Positions 24,811-35,213 of a DNA stretch of 64,000 bases are shown piece by piece. The stretch is from Pseudomonas thivervalensis (GTDB taxonomy: Bacteria; Pseudomonadota; Gammaproteobacteria; Pseudomonadales; Pseudomonadaceae), in contig NZ_LHVE01000009.1 of NCBI RefSeq assembly GCF_001269655.1, positions 186,001 through 250,000 of the forward strand, read 5' to 3'. The translations under genes and the position numbers were made by a program. The notes under the pieces were generated by a model. It was not told the DNA's origin and searched no databases. It saw only the letters and a list, made by a program, of their open reading frames with translations. How positions within the stretch are numbered: position 1 is the first letter of the stretch; each line of letters starts with the position of its first letter.

Positions 24811-25857
24811 TCAGGCTACGCGGCTGGCGTACAGGTCGAGCAGCCGCTGGGTGGTCGCGTCAACCGGTACACCTTCACGCATATGGCGGTGCATTTTCTT
24901 CAGTTCGATTTCCCCCGGGACGATGACGGGCGAGGTGGGCTCGACGGCGGGGCTTTGGTGCAGGATCGAGGCGAAGTCGGTCATCCGGCCTTGCAGCCAG
25001 TCAGGGGAGCCCAGGCGTGCGGTATCGATCAGGATAAAGAAATGCCCCAGGTTCTGTGGCTGATCCGGCGCATCGACCCAGGATTTCACGTGGGTCAGAT
25101 AGGCAGCATTCGAAAGCAGGCCGGCCAGCAGATCCACCACCAGTGCAAGCCCGTAACCCTTGTGACCGCCGATCGGCAGCAGGAAACCGTCCAGCGCCGC
25201 TCGGGGATCCGTGGTGGGTTTGCCGTTGGCATCCGTTGCCCAGTTATCCGGAATGGGTTCCTGGCGTGTGAGTGCATTGCGGATCTTGGCGCGTGCGACC
25301 ACGCTCATGGCCATGTCCAGCATGAAGTGATTGCCATCCGGGTTCGGCACGCCGAACCCCAGGGGGCTATTGCCCAGGCGGGCGTCACTGCCGCCCGATG
25401 GCGCGATGGTGGTGGTCGCGTTGCTGCCGATGATGCTGGCGAAACCCTGCTCGGCCGCGATGTAGGAATACGGGGAAACAGGTCCGAAGTGATTGCTGCC
25501 CCGCGCCAGGACCAAGCCGATACCGAACTGTCTGGCCATCTTCATCCCGGCCTCCAGGGCCGCCATGCCCACCAAGGGGCCGACGGCATTACGCCCATCG
25601 ATCCGTGCGATGGCAGGGGCGAGCGTTTCCATTGCAGGCTCGGCCGAGGCACTGATACCGCCGCATTCAAGCCGCTCGCCATAGGATTCGATGCGACTCA
25701 AGCCATGGGTGGTCAAGCCGAACAAGTCGGCCAGTACCAGTACCGTGGAGACCTGTTCGGCCGCCGTATGGCTCAATCCCAATCCCTGGAAGGCAAGCCG
25801 CCCAAGTTGGCGTAGATCATCAACCGCGACAGCAGAATGTTCGTTGTTGTCATTCAT
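24811..25857 (-). CDS. Malate/L-lactate dehydrogenase family (Ldh2-type) oxidoreductase
   Basis: A 348-residue NAD(P)-dependent dehydrogenase of the Ldh_2 family (malate, L-sulfolactate, ureidoglycolate, 2,3-diketogulonate reductases). ARGSNHFGPVSPYSYIAAEQG (near residue 115) carries the catalytic His of the family, and GNSPLGFGVPNPDGNHFMLDMAMS (near 155) and LPIGGHKGYGLALVVDLLAG (near 230) are the cofactor and substrate motifs. The substrate is presumably a hydroxy-acid taken up by the CitMHS carrier. First gene of the unit, divergent from the LysR gene. Start chosen at ATG 25857; an in-frame GTG at 25887 adds ten residues and neither has a clear Shine-Dalgarno. Confidence 0.82.
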   Translation of the reverse strand: MNDNNEHSAVAVDDLRQLGRLAFQGLGLSHTAAEQVSTVLVLADLFGLTTHGLSRIESYGERLECGGISASAEPAMETLAPAIARIDGRNAVGPLVGMAALEAGMKMARQFGIGLVLARGSNHFGPVSPYSYIAAEQGFASIIGSNATTTIAPSGGSDARLGNSPLGFGVPNPDGNHFMLDMAMSVVARAKIRNALTRQEPIPDNWATDANGKPTTDPRAALDGFLLPIGGHKGYGLALVVDLLAGLLSNAAYLTHVKSWVDAPDQPQNLGHFFILIDTARLGSPDWLQGRMTDFASILHQSPAVEPTSPVIVPGEIELKKMHRHMREGVPVDATTQRLLDLYASRVA

Positions 25858-26019
25858 GAAGATAGGCTCGTTCCGACTCGAATCCACGCACGCTGAACGG
25901 CGCAGTTCCGCTTGTTTATGAGGTGGGTGTGAGCGTCGTTGTGGCGACGAGTTGACAGGGTGAGGGGTGACGATTAAAAAGAGAAATGCAAATAAAAGTG
26001 CGATCTATGAGGAAAACGC

Positions 26020-26907
26020 ATGAATTTCGATCTCTCGGATCTTCGCGGTTTTCTCGCGGTGGCCGACTTGGGGAGCTTCAGCGCTGCGGCTCAGGCGTTG
26101 CACCTGTCGCAGTCGGCGCTCTCTCGTCGAGTCGATAAGCTGGAGCTGGCATTGGGTGTACAGCTGTTCGAACGCACCACGCGACGGGTTGAGCTTTCCA
26201 CCATCGGCCGTGGTTTTCTGCCCCGTGCGAGAAACGTCCTGAACGAACTTGAGAGTGCGCTGATCGGCTTTCACGAACTGGCCTACAGGCTTTCCGGCGA
26301 GGTCACCATTGCCTGCGTACCCTCGGCGGTGGCGTATTTCCTCCCGGATGTGATTCGGCAATACCACGCCAAATACCCGGGCATACGGGTTCGAGTGATC
26401 GATGAATCGTCCTCCGCGATCTTGACTGTCGTGGCCCGGGGCGAGGCAGATTTTGGCTTGACCTACATCGGCACGCAGGATGCCGACGTGGTTTTCCAGC
26501 CATTGCTGGAGGAGGCCTTCGTCGTTGCACTTCAGGTCGGTCATCCGCTGACCGAGCGTGCGTCGCTGACTTGGGATGACCTGACCGGCGTTGACTACAT
26601 CAGTCTGGCGCAAGGCAGCGGCAATCGTTTCCTGATCGACCAGGCCCTCGCCAACCGCGATGTTCGTCCCCGATCGTTTTGCGAAGTGAAACACGTGCCT
26701 GCCCTCGTCAGCCTGGTTGAGGCGGGGCTGGGGGTCGGTGTGGTGCCCAAGTTGGCGATGCCAGCCAACGGCCATGCGACCTTAGTCACTCGGCCACTCA
26801 CCGACCCCTCGATCAGCAGGACCCTGGGGTTGATATCGCGGCGTGGGCGGGCACTGCCTCCTGTCGCACGACTGTTGTTCGACTCGCTGGTGGCGATTGG
26901 AAAGTAG
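26020..26907 (+). CDS. LysR-family regulator of the Ldh/CitMHS unit
   Basis: A 295-residue LysR-type regulator: winged helix-turn-helix at residues 4-62 (FLAVADLGSFSAAAQALHLSQSALSRRVDKLE) and a periplasmic-binding-like effector domain from about 90. It diverges from the Ldh-type dehydrogenase gene with a 162 bp gap and is its probable regulator, with the transported carboxylate or its product as inducer. It is clearly related to the LysR protein at 36566-37456, which sits next to the second CitMHS copy. It converges with the NmrA-type gene, with only 13 bp between stops. Confidence 0.87.
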   Translation: MNFDLSDLRGFLAVADLGSFSAAAQALHLSQSALSRRVDKLELALGVQLFERTTRRVELSTIGRGFLPRARNVLNELESALIGFHELAYRLSGEVTIACVPSAVAYFLPDVIRQYHAKYPGIRVRVIDESSSAILTVVARGEADFGLTYIGTQDADVVFQPLLEEAFVVALQVGHPLTERASLTWDDLTGVDYISLAQGSGNRFLIDQALANRDVRPRSFCEVKHVPALVSLVEAGLGVGVVPKLAMPANGHATLVTRPLTDPSISRTLGLISRRGRALPPVARLLFDSLVAIGK

Positions 26908-26920
26908 TGCCCTGCGCTGT

Positions 26921-27790
26921 TCAAACCCCGGCGACGGCCTCGCGAACGAAGGCTTCATAGGTGCGCAACGGGCGCCCGAGGATCGCCTGCAGCCGTTCCA
27001 CGGTTCCCTCGGCCGCTTGCATGCCAAGCGTCTGGATACCGGACATCATCAAGCGCATGTCATAAGCCAGCCAGGCGGGGCCGTACGTGGCCAATTGTGC
27101 TTCGAAGGCGGCCACGTCGTCACCGCCATAAGCGATCTCTCGACCCAGCGCGGCACTCCAGATATTCGCCACGGCGGCACCGGTCAGTGCGTGCGGGCCA
27201 ACCAGTTCCAGGGTCACCCGATCCAGGGCCGAAGAGGCCCTGTCGCGGCGCAGCAACTCGGCAGCGGCGATGTCGGCAATGTCGCGGGCATCGATCATGG
27301 AGACACCTGCCGAGCCGATCGGCATCGGGTACACCGAGTAGTTCTGAATCGTCTGCTGGACCATCGATTCGTTTTGCATGAAGTAAGCCGGACGCAGGAT
27401 GGTCGCCGGGATGTCGAGGCTTTCGATCATGCGCTCGACCGTGTGCTTGCCGGTGAAGTGCGGCACCTGGGTGAATTTGTCGGCATGGATCACCGACAGG
27501 TAGACGATGCGCTCGATGCCGGCTTCGCGAGCGAGGTTCAAGGTGATGAGGGCTTGCGTCACCTCGTCGGGCGTCACGGCATTGAGCAGGAACAGCGTCC
27601 GCACCGATACCAGTGCGTTGCGCAGCGAAGGGACGTCGGTGAGGTCGGCAACGACTTCGGTAACGCCCGCCGGGAAAGTCCCCTTGCCCGGCTGGCGCAC
27701 GAGGGCCTTGACGTCGGCACCTGCGCTGGCGAGGCGTTGAATGATCAGTGAACCGATGGTGCCCGTGGCGCCGGTAACGAGAATGCTCAT
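26921..27790 (-). CDS. NmrA-like NAD(P)-binding atypical SDR
   Basis: A 289-residue Rossmann-fold protein. The N-terminal ILVTGATGTIGSLIIQRL (GxxGxxG) binds NAD(P), and the lack of the YxxxK catalytic pair, with HFTGKHTVERMIE-like segment instead, places it with atypical SDRs such as NmrA and QorB. These act as redox sensors or quinone reductases. A LysR-type gene lies divergently 144 bp away. AGGAGA precedes the ATG. Its exact reaction cannot be read from sequence. Confidence 0.8.
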   Translation of the reverse strand: MSILVTGATGTIGSLIIQRLASAGADVKALVRQPGKGTFPAGVTEVVADLTDVPSLRNALVSVRTLFLLNAVTPDEVTQALITLNLAREAGIERIVYLSVIHADKFTQVPHFTGKHTVERMIESLDIPATILRPAYFMQNESMVQQTIQNYSVYPMPIGSAGVSMIDARDIADIAAAELLRRDRASSALDRVTLELVGPHALTGAAVANIWSAALGREIAYGGDDVAAFEAQLATYGPAWLAYDMRLMMSGIQTLGMQAAEGTVERLQAILGRPLRTYEAFVREAVAGV

Positions 27791-27934
27791 TTTGAATCTC
27801 CTGCCAAAAGGTGGGGAAGTCAGAAAAGTCCGCTACGACCTTGTCGGTCCGTTGCGATGGACAAACGATATTGTGTTGCAGGATTAAAGCGAAGACGCCA
27901 GGATGTAGACACTCCGTTGCAAAAGTGGAACACC

Positions 27935-28807
27935 ATGAACCTGAACGCGCTGATCGATTTCACCCTCGTTGCCGCGAACGAGGGGTTGGGCAAGGCCAGC
28001 CGTGCCAGCGGAATATCCAAGGCCACCTTGTCGCGTCGTATCGCTGACCTTGAGGAACAATTGGGTGTCCGGCTGATCGAGCGCAGCGCCCGCGGCCTGA
28101 AGCTCACCGAGGCCGGCGCGCTGTTGATGGCCCGGGCCGAAGGGCCATTGGCCGAGGTGGCGGAAGCCATGGCGGCGGCGAAGGAGGGCGTATCGACGCC
28201 GCGCGGACGCTTGCGTGTCGCTGCCCCGGTCCTGTTCTCGCAGCTTGCGATGGGACGCATAGGCGCCGAGTTTTGCGCGGTCTATCCTGACGTCACGATC
28301 GAGGTCATTGCCGAGGATCGTGTGGTCGATCTCGTCGAGGAACAATTTGATGTCGCCATCCGGATCAACCCCAGCTCGGACAGCAGCTTGGTCGGCCGCT
28401 GCTTCGCCAAGGACCGACTGGTGGTCGTGGCCGCGCCTGATCTGCCGATGCCTGCCCCCGGCGCCATTCGCTCAGTCCCCGGTATCGTGGTGTCCAGTTT
28501 CGAGCCCACCCATTGGACACTTGATGACGGCCTGGTCCTGGAGCCGATCCCCAGGCTGCGGTTCTCTTCGTTCCTGATGATCCGCGATGCGGCCGTCGCC
28601 GGGGGCGGGGCAGCCCTTATCCCGCAGTCAATGGCCTGGACCCAGTTGGCCAGTGGCGAGTTGGTCCAGTGGGGCACGGTCACGGGGAAAGAAGCCGAGC
28701 TCTGGGTCTTGCATACGTCCAGGCGGCTTGCTGCGCCAAAGGTGCGGGCCTTTGTCGATTTCATGTGTGCCAGGTACCCGGACCTGTCCCTGACACTGAA
28801 CGGATAG
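27935..28807 (+). CDS. LysR-family regulator
   Basis: A 290-residue LysR-type protein with the N-terminal helix-turn-helix ASRASGISKATLSRRIADLEEQLGVRL (residues 20-48) and an effector domain from about 88. It belongs to the branch that often controls a divergently encoded NAD(P)-binding protein, which fits the NmrA-type gene on the opposite strand. Start chosen at ATG 27935, where the HTH begins at the usual distance. An upstream in-frame start at 27857 would add 26 residues of atypical sequence. Confidence 0.85.
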   Translation: MNLNALIDFTLVAANEGLGKASRASGISKATLSRRIADLEEQLGVRLIERSARGLKLTEAGALLMARAEGPLAEVAEAMAAAKEGVSTPRGRLRVAAPVLFSQLAMGRIGAEFCAVYPDVTIEVIAEDRVVDLVEEQFDVAIRINPSSDSSLVGRCFAKDRLVVVAAPDLPMPAPGAIRSVPGIVVSSFEPTHWTLDDGLVLEPIPRLRFSSFLMIRDAAVAGGGAALIPQSMAWTQLASGELVQWGTVTGKEAELWVLHTSRRLAAPKVRAFVDFMCARYPDLSLTLNG

Positions 28808-28954
28808 CGGCCCTCTGCAACGGCAGGAAGTGGGCGCTGGGCCGGGGAATCGGCGGCAGCCTCGCAGAAGTGCAGCTAAGCTCACGGCCATTGAGGGGAC
28901 AGAAATAAGTCCCTCCTAGGGATGCCCAAATCTCTGGCAAGGGAGCCGCGAGCC

Positions 28955-30112
28955 ATGAGTGCCGAACAGAGCCATTATCCCCACGCCACCATTCTGGTGG
29001 TCGACGACACGCCTGATAATTTGATGTTGATGACGGATCTGCTCAAGGATCGCTATCGGGTCAAGGCCGCGAACAGTGGCGAGAAAGCCCTGCGGGTGCT
29101 GCAGGGTGATTCGCTACCGGACCTGATCCTGCTGGATGTGATGATGCCCGGGCTGTCCGGCCATGAGGTGGCGGACCAGCTCAAGCATGATCCGCGTACC
29201 TGCGAGATTCCGATCATCTTCCTCACCGCCCTGGCGGCGATCGAGGACGAGATCCGAGGCTTGGAACTGGGCGCGGTCGACTACATCACCAAGCCAATCA
29301 GTCCCCCATTGGTCTTGGCGCGGGTGGATACCCAGCTCAAGCTCAAGGCGGCGGCGGACTTCCTGCGTGATCAGAACGACTACCTGGAGAAGGAGGTGGC
29401 GCGGCGTACCCGCGAGGTCATGGCCATCCAGGACGTAACCATCCAGGCCATGGCCTCACTGGCAGAAACTCGCGATAACGAGACCGGCAACCATATCCGA
29501 CGGACCCAGCACTACGTGAAGGTGCTGGCCGAACGGTTGCGCGACCATCCTCGCTTCAGGCATTTCCTCAACGACGAAACGATCCGTCTGTTGTTCAAGT
29601 CGGCGCCGTTGCACGACATCGGCAAGATCGGCATTCCGGACCATATCCTCCTCAAGCCGGGGCGCTTCACCGCAGAGGAGTTCGAGATCATGAAGACCCA
29701 TACCACGTTGGGGCGCGATGCCATCCAGCGCGCAGAGGATCAGCTCGGCGTCCAAGTGGATTTCCTCTGCCTGGCCAAGGAGATCGCCTATAGCCACCAG
29801 GAGAAATGGGACGGCAGCGGATATCCCCAAGCGTTGGCAGGCGATGAAATTCCCATCAGTGCCCGGTTGATGGCGGTGGCGGATGTCTATGACGCCCTGA
29901 TCAGTCGACGAGTGTACAAATTGGGCATGCCTCATGAAGAGGCTGTCGAGATCATTCGGCAGGGGCGCGGCTCGCATTTCGATCCGGATATTTGCGACAC
30001 CTTCCTGGCGAATGTCGAACAGTTTCAGGCGATTGCGCAGCGTTTCGCCGACAGCGATCAGGACATGGCCAAACAGGTGGCCGCTCTGGAGCGTATCGCC
30101 CAGAAACCTTGA
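28955..30112 (+). CDS. Response regulator with HD-GYP cyclic-di-GMP phosphodiesterase domain
   Basis: A 385-residue two-domain protein. The receiver domain spans residues 8-130 with Asp61 in LILLDVMMPG as phosphorylation site and Lys in YITKPIS. A coiled linker (NDYLEKEVARRTREV) leads to the HD-GYP domain: HDIGKIGIPDHIL holds the HD metal pair, and HQEKWDGSGYP the GYP motif. The output is hydrolysis of cyclic-di-GMP when phosphorylated. It is followed 57 bp downstream by the hybrid kinase gene, its probable partner, much like RpfG with RpfC. GGGAG 9 bp before ATG 28955 sets the start; an upstream ATG at 28922 is less likely. Confidence 0.9.
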   Translation: MSAEQSHYPHATILVVDDTPDNLMLMTDLLKDRYRVKAANSGEKALRVLQGDSLPDLILLDVMMPGLSGHEVADQLKHDPRTCEIPIIFLTALAAIEDEIRGLELGAVDYITKPISPPLVLARVDTQLKLKAAADFLRDQNDYLEKEVARRTREVMAIQDVTIQAMASLAETRDNETGNHIRRTQHYVKVLAERLRDHPRFRHFLNDETIRLLFKSAPLHDIGKIGIPDHILLKPGRFTAEEFEIMKTHTTLGRDAIQRAEDQLGVQVDFLCLAKEIAYSHQEKWDGSGYPQALAGDEIPISARLMAVADVYDALISRRVYKLGMPHEEAVEIIRQGRGSHFDPDICDTFLANVEQFQAIAQRFADSDQDMAKQVAALERIAQKP

Positions 30113-30168
30113 GCGAACGACTGCGAGCCGTTTTTCCAACTTCCTAATCGTGGTCATTGGGGAATGTC

Positions 30169-33100
30169 ATGGTCAGATTACGCAGCCTGCTTGAACGTCT
30201 GGCGCTTCGCCACAAATTGATCCTCGGCTTTGCCACGCTACTGCTATTGGTCCTGGTACTCGGCGTGCAAAGCCTGCGTACTCAAGAGTCGCTGAAGCGA
30301 GACATGCAGAATCTCTATACCCAGGAACTGGTGGGCATGGAGCACCTGCACGAAGCCCGGGTGCAACTGCCGCGTCTGGTGCAGGCGCTGCAGCGTGCCG
30401 TGGGGACGGACAGCGCGGACGTGCGCATTGAGTCGCTGCAACATTTGCGTAACACCCAAACCCGGCTGCACCGGTCGCTGGCCGAGGCCAAGTCAACCTT
30501 GAGGCGCGCGGAAAACCTGGCACGTCTCGCCGAGTTCGATGTGCTGCTGCAACAGTTGCAGCGAGAGGGGGAGCGGGCCTTTGCATTGATCGATCTGGGC
30601 CGCCAGAGCCAAGCAATGTTGCTGCTCAACAGCAGCGAGTTCCAACGCCTCGATCAGCAGGCCGATGCCCTGTTGCACGCAATCGCTGAGGTCAAGGAGG
30701 CCTCGATCCGCGACACGGCCAAGGAGATTGCCGACTTTGCCGAGCGCAGTACCGCACTGACCTACACCCTGTTGCTCGGCGGATTGGCACTGGCGCTGCT
30801 GCTTTGCTGGCTGGTCAGCCAGTCGATCCGCCACCCGCTCAACCGAGTTCGAGTTGCCGTGGACCAGTTGGCTGCGGGAAAGCTCGACCAACCGATTCCG
30901 CATACGGACTTGAATAACGAGACCGGCGATCTGGCGCGGGCCATCGCCAAACTGCAAATCGAGTCTCAACAGCTGGAGCGCCAGCGGTTGGTCAAGGCGC
31001 AAATCGCTCAGTTACAGATTGACCTGCAGCAAGCTGAGGCGCCCGGCGAACTGGCGCAAGTGTTCCTACAGCATATGGCGAACCTGCTCGGCATTTGCCA
31101 GGGCGTTCTCTATAGCGCTCATCAGGACGCTACCCGACTGGTGCTGATGGGCGGCTATGCCACCGATTCCGAGCGGCCGCCGCAGGCGCAGGTCATATTC
31201 GGCGATGGTTTGCTGGGCCAATGCGCGGTTGATCGTCAGGCACGCCAGATGGACGCGTTGCCTGAACACTATTGGCGCCTGCATTCGCAGCTCGGTGAGA
31301 TCCCCGCCACGTGCCTGCTGCTGCAACCGATTCAGCGTGGAGAGCGGCTGCTCGGCGTGCTCGAACTCGCTGGATTAGAACCCTTGGATGATGATCAGTC
31401 ACTGCTGCTTCAGGAGGCCACCCCTCGTTTGGCTGCAGCGATGGCCATCCTGGAGCGTAATCAGGCCGTCCAGGTACTGCTGGCGGAAACCCGTCGGCAA
31501 GCCGATGAAATGGCGGAACAGGCGCAGCAGTTGGAGCGCCAGGCCCAGGAGCTCGAAGCCCAGCAATCGGCATTGCGCGCCACCGAGGCCTGGTATCGCG
31601 GGATCATCGAGGCGGCACCGGACGGCATGCTGGTCGTGGGGGCTGACGGGCGCATCCTGCGGACCAACCAGCAATTGGATCGGTTGTTCGGCTACAGCGC
31701 TGGCGAGTTGGTGGGCGAGGTTATCGAGCGTCTGGTGCCGGTCGCGAGTCGCGGGCGCCACGTCGAGTTGCGCAACGGCTTCATTGCCCATGGCGATACT
31801 CGGCAGATGGGTGCCGGCCTGGACGACCTGCAGGGGGTACGCAAGGACGGCAGTCTGTTTTCGGTGGAGATCGGCCTGTCGCGCCTGCCGAGCCTGGAGG
31901 GCCGTGGGGTATGCGTGTGTGCCTCGGTGCGTGACGTCACCGAGCGTCGCCAGTTGCAGGCGGCGCTCAAGGTCAGTGAGGAACAACTGCGCACGGTACT
32001 CGACAGCAGCCCGGTGGCCATGTTGATCAGGGACATTGAAGGTCGTCCGACCTACTGCAACCCACAGTTCGAAAACCTGTTCGGTGTCGATATCGTTCAA
32101 CTCGAAGGCACCGATCCGGGGCGTTTCTGGGTTGATCAGCAGGCACACCAGCGCTTTGTCGCAGCAGCAGAGCAGGGCGCGGTGCTGAACTTCGAAGCCA
32201 CTTTGCAGCGTCGCGAGGGTGAGCGCTTCGAGGTACTGGTTTCGGCGGCGACGCTGGAGCAGCGCGAGCGAGTCATTCGCGCCAACTGGTACTTCGACAT
32301 TACCGATCGCAAGGCCGCCGAGGCCGAGGTGCACCTGGCGCGGGAGATCGCCGAGGAAGCGACCCGGGCCAAGAGCGAATTCCTGGCCACCATGAGCCAC
32401 GAGATCCGCACGCCGATGAACGCCATTATTGGCATGAGCCACCTGGCCCTGCGCACCGAGCTGGACCATCGGCAGCGCAACTACATCGAGAAGGTGCACC
32501 GCTCGGCGGAGAATCTGCTGGGGATCATCAACGACATCCTGGACTTCTCCAAGATCGAGGCCGGCAGGATGCACCTCGAGGCTATTCCCTTCCACTTGGA
32601 AGACGTGCTCGACGGCTTCGTCAGCATGATTGGCCTGAAGGTCGAGGACAAAGGCCTGGAGCTGCTGTTCAATACCCCGGCAGGGCTGCCGACGGCGCTG
32701 ATCGGCGATCCGTTGCGCCTGGGCCAGGTGTTGATCAACCTGGGCAACAATGCGGCAAAGTTCACTGAGCAGGGCGAGGTCGTGGTGGGCGTGGAGCGAC
32801 TGGGTGGCGGCGAGGAACAGGCACAGTTGCATTTCTGGGTGCGCGACAGTGGCATAGGCATGAGCCCCGAGCAATGCAGTCGGCTGTTCCAACCCTTCAG
32901 CCAGGCCGATAGCTCCACAACGCGCAAGTACGGTGGCACCGGTCTGGGTCTGGCCATCTCCAAGCACTTGGTGGAGCTGATGGGCGGACGTATCTGGGGA
33001 GAAAGCGAACTCGGCCAGGGCTCGATCTTCCATTTCGAGGTGAGCCTCGGCGTGCAGCGCGACGCTGTGCCGCGGCGAATGTTTACGGCCGATGAGCTAC

Positions 33101-34590
33101 TCGGCGTTCGCGTGCTGGTGGTTGACGACAACGCCAGCGCCCGCGAGATTCTCTCCAGCATGGCGCGCAGTTTTGGTGTCGAGGTGGACGTGGCACAGAG
33201 TGGTCGCGCGGCGTTGGGGATGCTGGTGGAGGCGGAGCGCAAGGCACTGCCCTATGACCTGGTGTTGATGGATTGGCGCATGCCCGGCATGGACGGTGTG
33301 GAAACGGTGCGACAGATGTACGTCACCGACCTGGCGCAAACACCTTCGGTCATCATGGTCACCGCATTCGGGCGCGAGGAGGCGCGCGAAGAAGCCAGCC
33401 GGCAGGGCATCCAGTTGCCGGTGGTGCTGACCAAACCGGTGACGCCGTCCACGCTGCTCGAGGCAATCGGCACGGTGCTCGGCAAGGCCCCCCAGGCCGA
33501 CAGCCGGGCCAGCGAGCGATCCGGGCAAAGCGCCCAGGCAATGGCCAGCCTGCGTGGCGCGCGTTTGCTGTTGGTCGAAGATAACGAACTGAACCGCGAG
33601 TTGGCCTGCGAGCTGCTGGAGAGCGCCGGGATCGAGCTGTGCCTGGCTACCCACGGCCAAGAGGCCCTCGATCAGTTGGCGCGTGACGGGGATATCGACG
33701 GTGTATTGATGGACTGTCAGATGCCGGTGATGGACGGCTATACCGCAACCCGCAAAATTCGCGAGCAGTCGCACTGGGCCGGGCTGCCGGTAATCGCCAT
33801 GACGGCCGACGCCATGGCGGGAGACCGCGAGCGAGCCTTGGCGTGCGGCATGAACGACCATATCTCCAAGCCGCTGAACGTCGAGGGTCTGTTCGTCACG
33901 CTGGCCAAGTGGATTCATCCCAAGCCCGGTCGCAACGCTCAGGCGCAGGAAATTTCAGCGCTGTCCATATCGTCTGGCGAGCACCTACCCGCTGAACTTC
34001 CGGGTATCGACCAGAAAGCCGGCCTGGCCACTTGCATGGGTAAGGTCGACCTCTACCTGCGCCTGCTGCGCAAGTTCGACTCCAGCCAGCGCGCTTTCCG
34101 AGCCGAGTTCCTGCTCGCACGAGGCGGCGCAGATCCTTCGGCGGCAACGCGACTGTCCCATACCCTGCGAGGCACCGCAGGTAACATCGGAGCCAAGGCT
34201 GTCGCGGAGGCGGCCATCCTTCTGGAACAGGCTTGTCTGGCCGACGCTCGGGAAGAGGTCGTGGTTGATCGGCTGTTGGCGGTAGAGGGTTGCCTGAGCC
34301 TGGTGCTGGAAGGGCTGGGGGGGTTGGCCGAGCCGCCATCCAGCGAGTCGCTGTCCGTGTCACATGCCGACGCCGAGTTGAAGGCGCGGTTGGCCCAAGC
34401 CAGGGACTTGCTGGCCGAGAGTGACACGCAAGCGCTGACTGTCCTGCACCCCTTACCTGGGTTGACGTCAGACCCCAGGCTCGCCGAGCAGTTACGCCGG
34501 GTCGTCCAGCACGCTGAGCGCTTCGATTTCGATCAGGCGCTGGAGTTGCTGGAAACCCTGACCGGATTGAGTCAAAAGGCCGCGAGGTAA
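30169..34590 (+). CDS. Hybrid sensor histidine kinase with two receivers and Hpt
   Basis: A 1473-residue phosphorelay kinase. Order: TM1 (about 13-35), periplasmic helical sensor, TM2 (about 198-217), HAMP, GAF (about 300-430), coiled coil rich in [12 protein letters not shown] (about 440-475), two PAS domains (about 480-595 and 605-720), HisKA with His744 in [10 protein letters not shown], HATPase to about 965, receiver 1 (VVDDNAS and [10 protein letters not shown]), receiver 2 ([11 protein letters not shown] and [13 protein letters not shown]), then an Hpt domain with phospho-acceptor His near 1331 in [11 protein letters not shown]. This is the BarA/GacS-like or RpfC-like tripartite relay form. 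Its neighbour is the HD-GYP regulator, so it likely controls cyclic-di-GMP turnover. The ligand is unknown. Confidence 0.9.
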   Translation: MVRLRSLLERLALRHKLILGFATLLLLVLVLGVQSLRTQESLKRDMQNLYTQELVGMEHLHEARVQLPRLVQALQRAVGTDSADVRIESLQHLRNTQTRLHRSLAEAKSTLRRAENLARLAEFDVLLQQLQREGERAFALIDLGRQSQAMLLLNSSEFQRLDQQADALLHAIAEVKEASIRDTAKEIADFAERSTALTYTLLLGGLALALLLCWLVSQSIRHPLNRVRVAVDQLAAGKLDQPIPHTDLNNETGDLARAIAKLQIESQQLERQRLVKAQIAQLQIDLQQAEAPGELAQVFLQHMANLLGICQGVLYSAHQDATRLVLMGGYATDSERPPQAQVIFGDGLLGQCAVDRQARQMDALPEHYWRLHSQLGEIPATCLLLQPIQRGERLLGVLELAGLEPLDDDQSLLLQEATPRLAAAMAILERNQAVQVLLAETRRQADEMAEQAQQLERQAQELEAQQSALRATEAWYRGIIEAAPDGMLVVGADGRILRTNQQLDRLFGYSAGELVGEVIERLVPVASRGRHVELRNGFIAHGDTRQMGAGLDDLQGVRKDGSLFSVEIGLSRLPSLEGRGVCVCASVRDVTERRQLQAALKVSEEQLRTVLDSSPVAMLIRDIEGRPTYCNPQFENLFGVDIVQLEGTDPGRFWVDQQAHQRFVAAAEQGAVLNFEATLQRREGERFEVLVSAATLEQRERVIRANWYFDITDRKAAEAEVHLAREIAEEATRAKSEFLATMSHEIRTPMNAIIGMSHLALRTELDHRQRNYIEKVHRSAENLLGIINDILDFSKIEAGRMHLEAIPFHLEDVLDGFVSMIGLKVEDKGLELLFNTPAGLPTALIGDPLRLGQVLINLGNNAAKFTEQGEVVVGVERLGGGEEQAQLHFWVRDSGIGMSPEQCSRLFQPFSQADSSTTRKYGGTGLGLAISKHLVELMGGRIWGESELGQGSIFHFEVSLGVQRDAVPRRMFTADELLGVRVLVVDDNASAREILSSMARSFGVEVDVAQSGRAALGMLVEAERKALPYDLVLMDWRMPGMDGVETVRQMYVTDLAQTPSVIMVTAFGREEAREEASRQGIQLPVVLTKPVTPSTLLEAIGTVLGKAPQADSRASERSGQSAQAMASLRGARLLLVEDNELNRELACELLESAGIELCLATHGQEALDQLARDGDIDGVLMDCQMPVMDGYTATRKIREQSHWAGLPVIAMTADAMAGDRERALACGMNDHISKPLNVEGLFVTLAKWIHPKPGRNAQAQEISALSISSGEHLPAELPGIDQKAGLATCMGKVDLYLRLLRKFDSSQRAFRAEFLLARGGADPSAATRLSHTLRGTAGNIGAKAVAEAAILLEQACLADAREEVVVDRLLAVEGCLSLVLEGLGGLAEPPSSESLSVSHADAELKARLAQARDLLAESDTQALTVLHPLPGLTSDPRLAEQLRRVVQHAERFDFDQALELLETLTGLSQKAAR

Positions 34591-34633
34591 TGACATCGGA
34601 ATCGTCCTGGCAGAGGGCGGTTCTGCTGTCGCT

Positions 34634-35089
34634 TTACGATTCGCCGTCAACCCGTCTCAATCTGTGGCAGTCAAGCGGCCCAAGTTTTGCGCCGCTTGCC
34701 GAGCGCACCTCCATCGGCATGACGGCCTGGCCGGACGCGTTGTCCAACAGCACGGAGCGCGTTTCTCCCGGTTCGAAGAGAAAGCGTTCGCCCCATTGTC
34801 GCAGGCTCACCACCACCGGAAAAATCTCCTGGCCTTTTTCCGTCAGGACGTACTCCTTGTAGGCGCTGCCGTCCGAGGCGGGGCGAACATCGAACACCCC
34901 GACCTCGACCAGGGCTTTGAGCCGCGATGCCAGGATGTTCTTGGCCACGCCCAGGCTTTTTTGAAATTCACTGAAGCGGCGGATGTCGTCGAATGCGTCG
35001 CGGATGATCATCAGCGACCAGCGATCGCCAATCACGTCCAGTGTCCTGGCCACTGGGCATTCGTTGTTTTGCGTTGAAGCGGTTTCCAT
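34634..35089 (-). CDS. HxlR-family transcriptional regulator
   Basis: A 151-residue winged-helix regulator. CPVARTLDVIGDRWSLMIIRDAFDDIRRFSEFQKSLGVAKNILASRL is the HxlR signature with a Cys near residue 11 that can sense oxidants in some members. It is divergent from the MFS exporter gene at 35214, with a 124 bp gap that holds inverted AAAACCT/AGGTTTT arms, so it probably represses that exporter. Start is at the ATG of MET, preceded by no strong Shine-Dalgarno. Confidence 0.82.
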   Translation of the reverse strand: METASTQNNECPVARTLDVIGDRWSLMIIRDAFDDIRRFSEFQKSLGVAKNILASRLKALVEVGVFDVRPASDGSAYKEYVLTEKGQEIFPVVVSLRQWGERFLFEPGETRSVLLDNASGQAVMPMEVRSASGAKLGPLDCHRLRRVDGES

Positions 35090-35145
35090 GTTTTGACCCT
35101 TTGGAAAAGCACTGCCAAGTTGGCCGGAATTTGTGGTTGCAAAAT

Positions 35146-35179
35146 AAAACCTAATTGGACAACAATTCGATCAGGTTTT
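35146..35179. promoter_or_regulatory. Possible operator between HxlR and MFS genes
   Basis: AAAACCT (35146-35152) and AGGTTTT (35173-35179) are perfect inverted arms with a 20 bp spacer, inside the 124 bp divergent gap. AATTG and CAATT form a second, slightly offset pair between them. HxlR regulators bind such AT-rich dyads. Confidence 0.4.
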
Positions 35180-35213
35180 TAATTGAAACCAGTTTAGCGC
35201 CAAGGAGACGTGC

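Noticed and set aside
31399..33033. Minus-strand open frame opposite the hybrid kinase
   Set aside because: Antisense shadow of PAS/HisKA coding region; no family resemblance.
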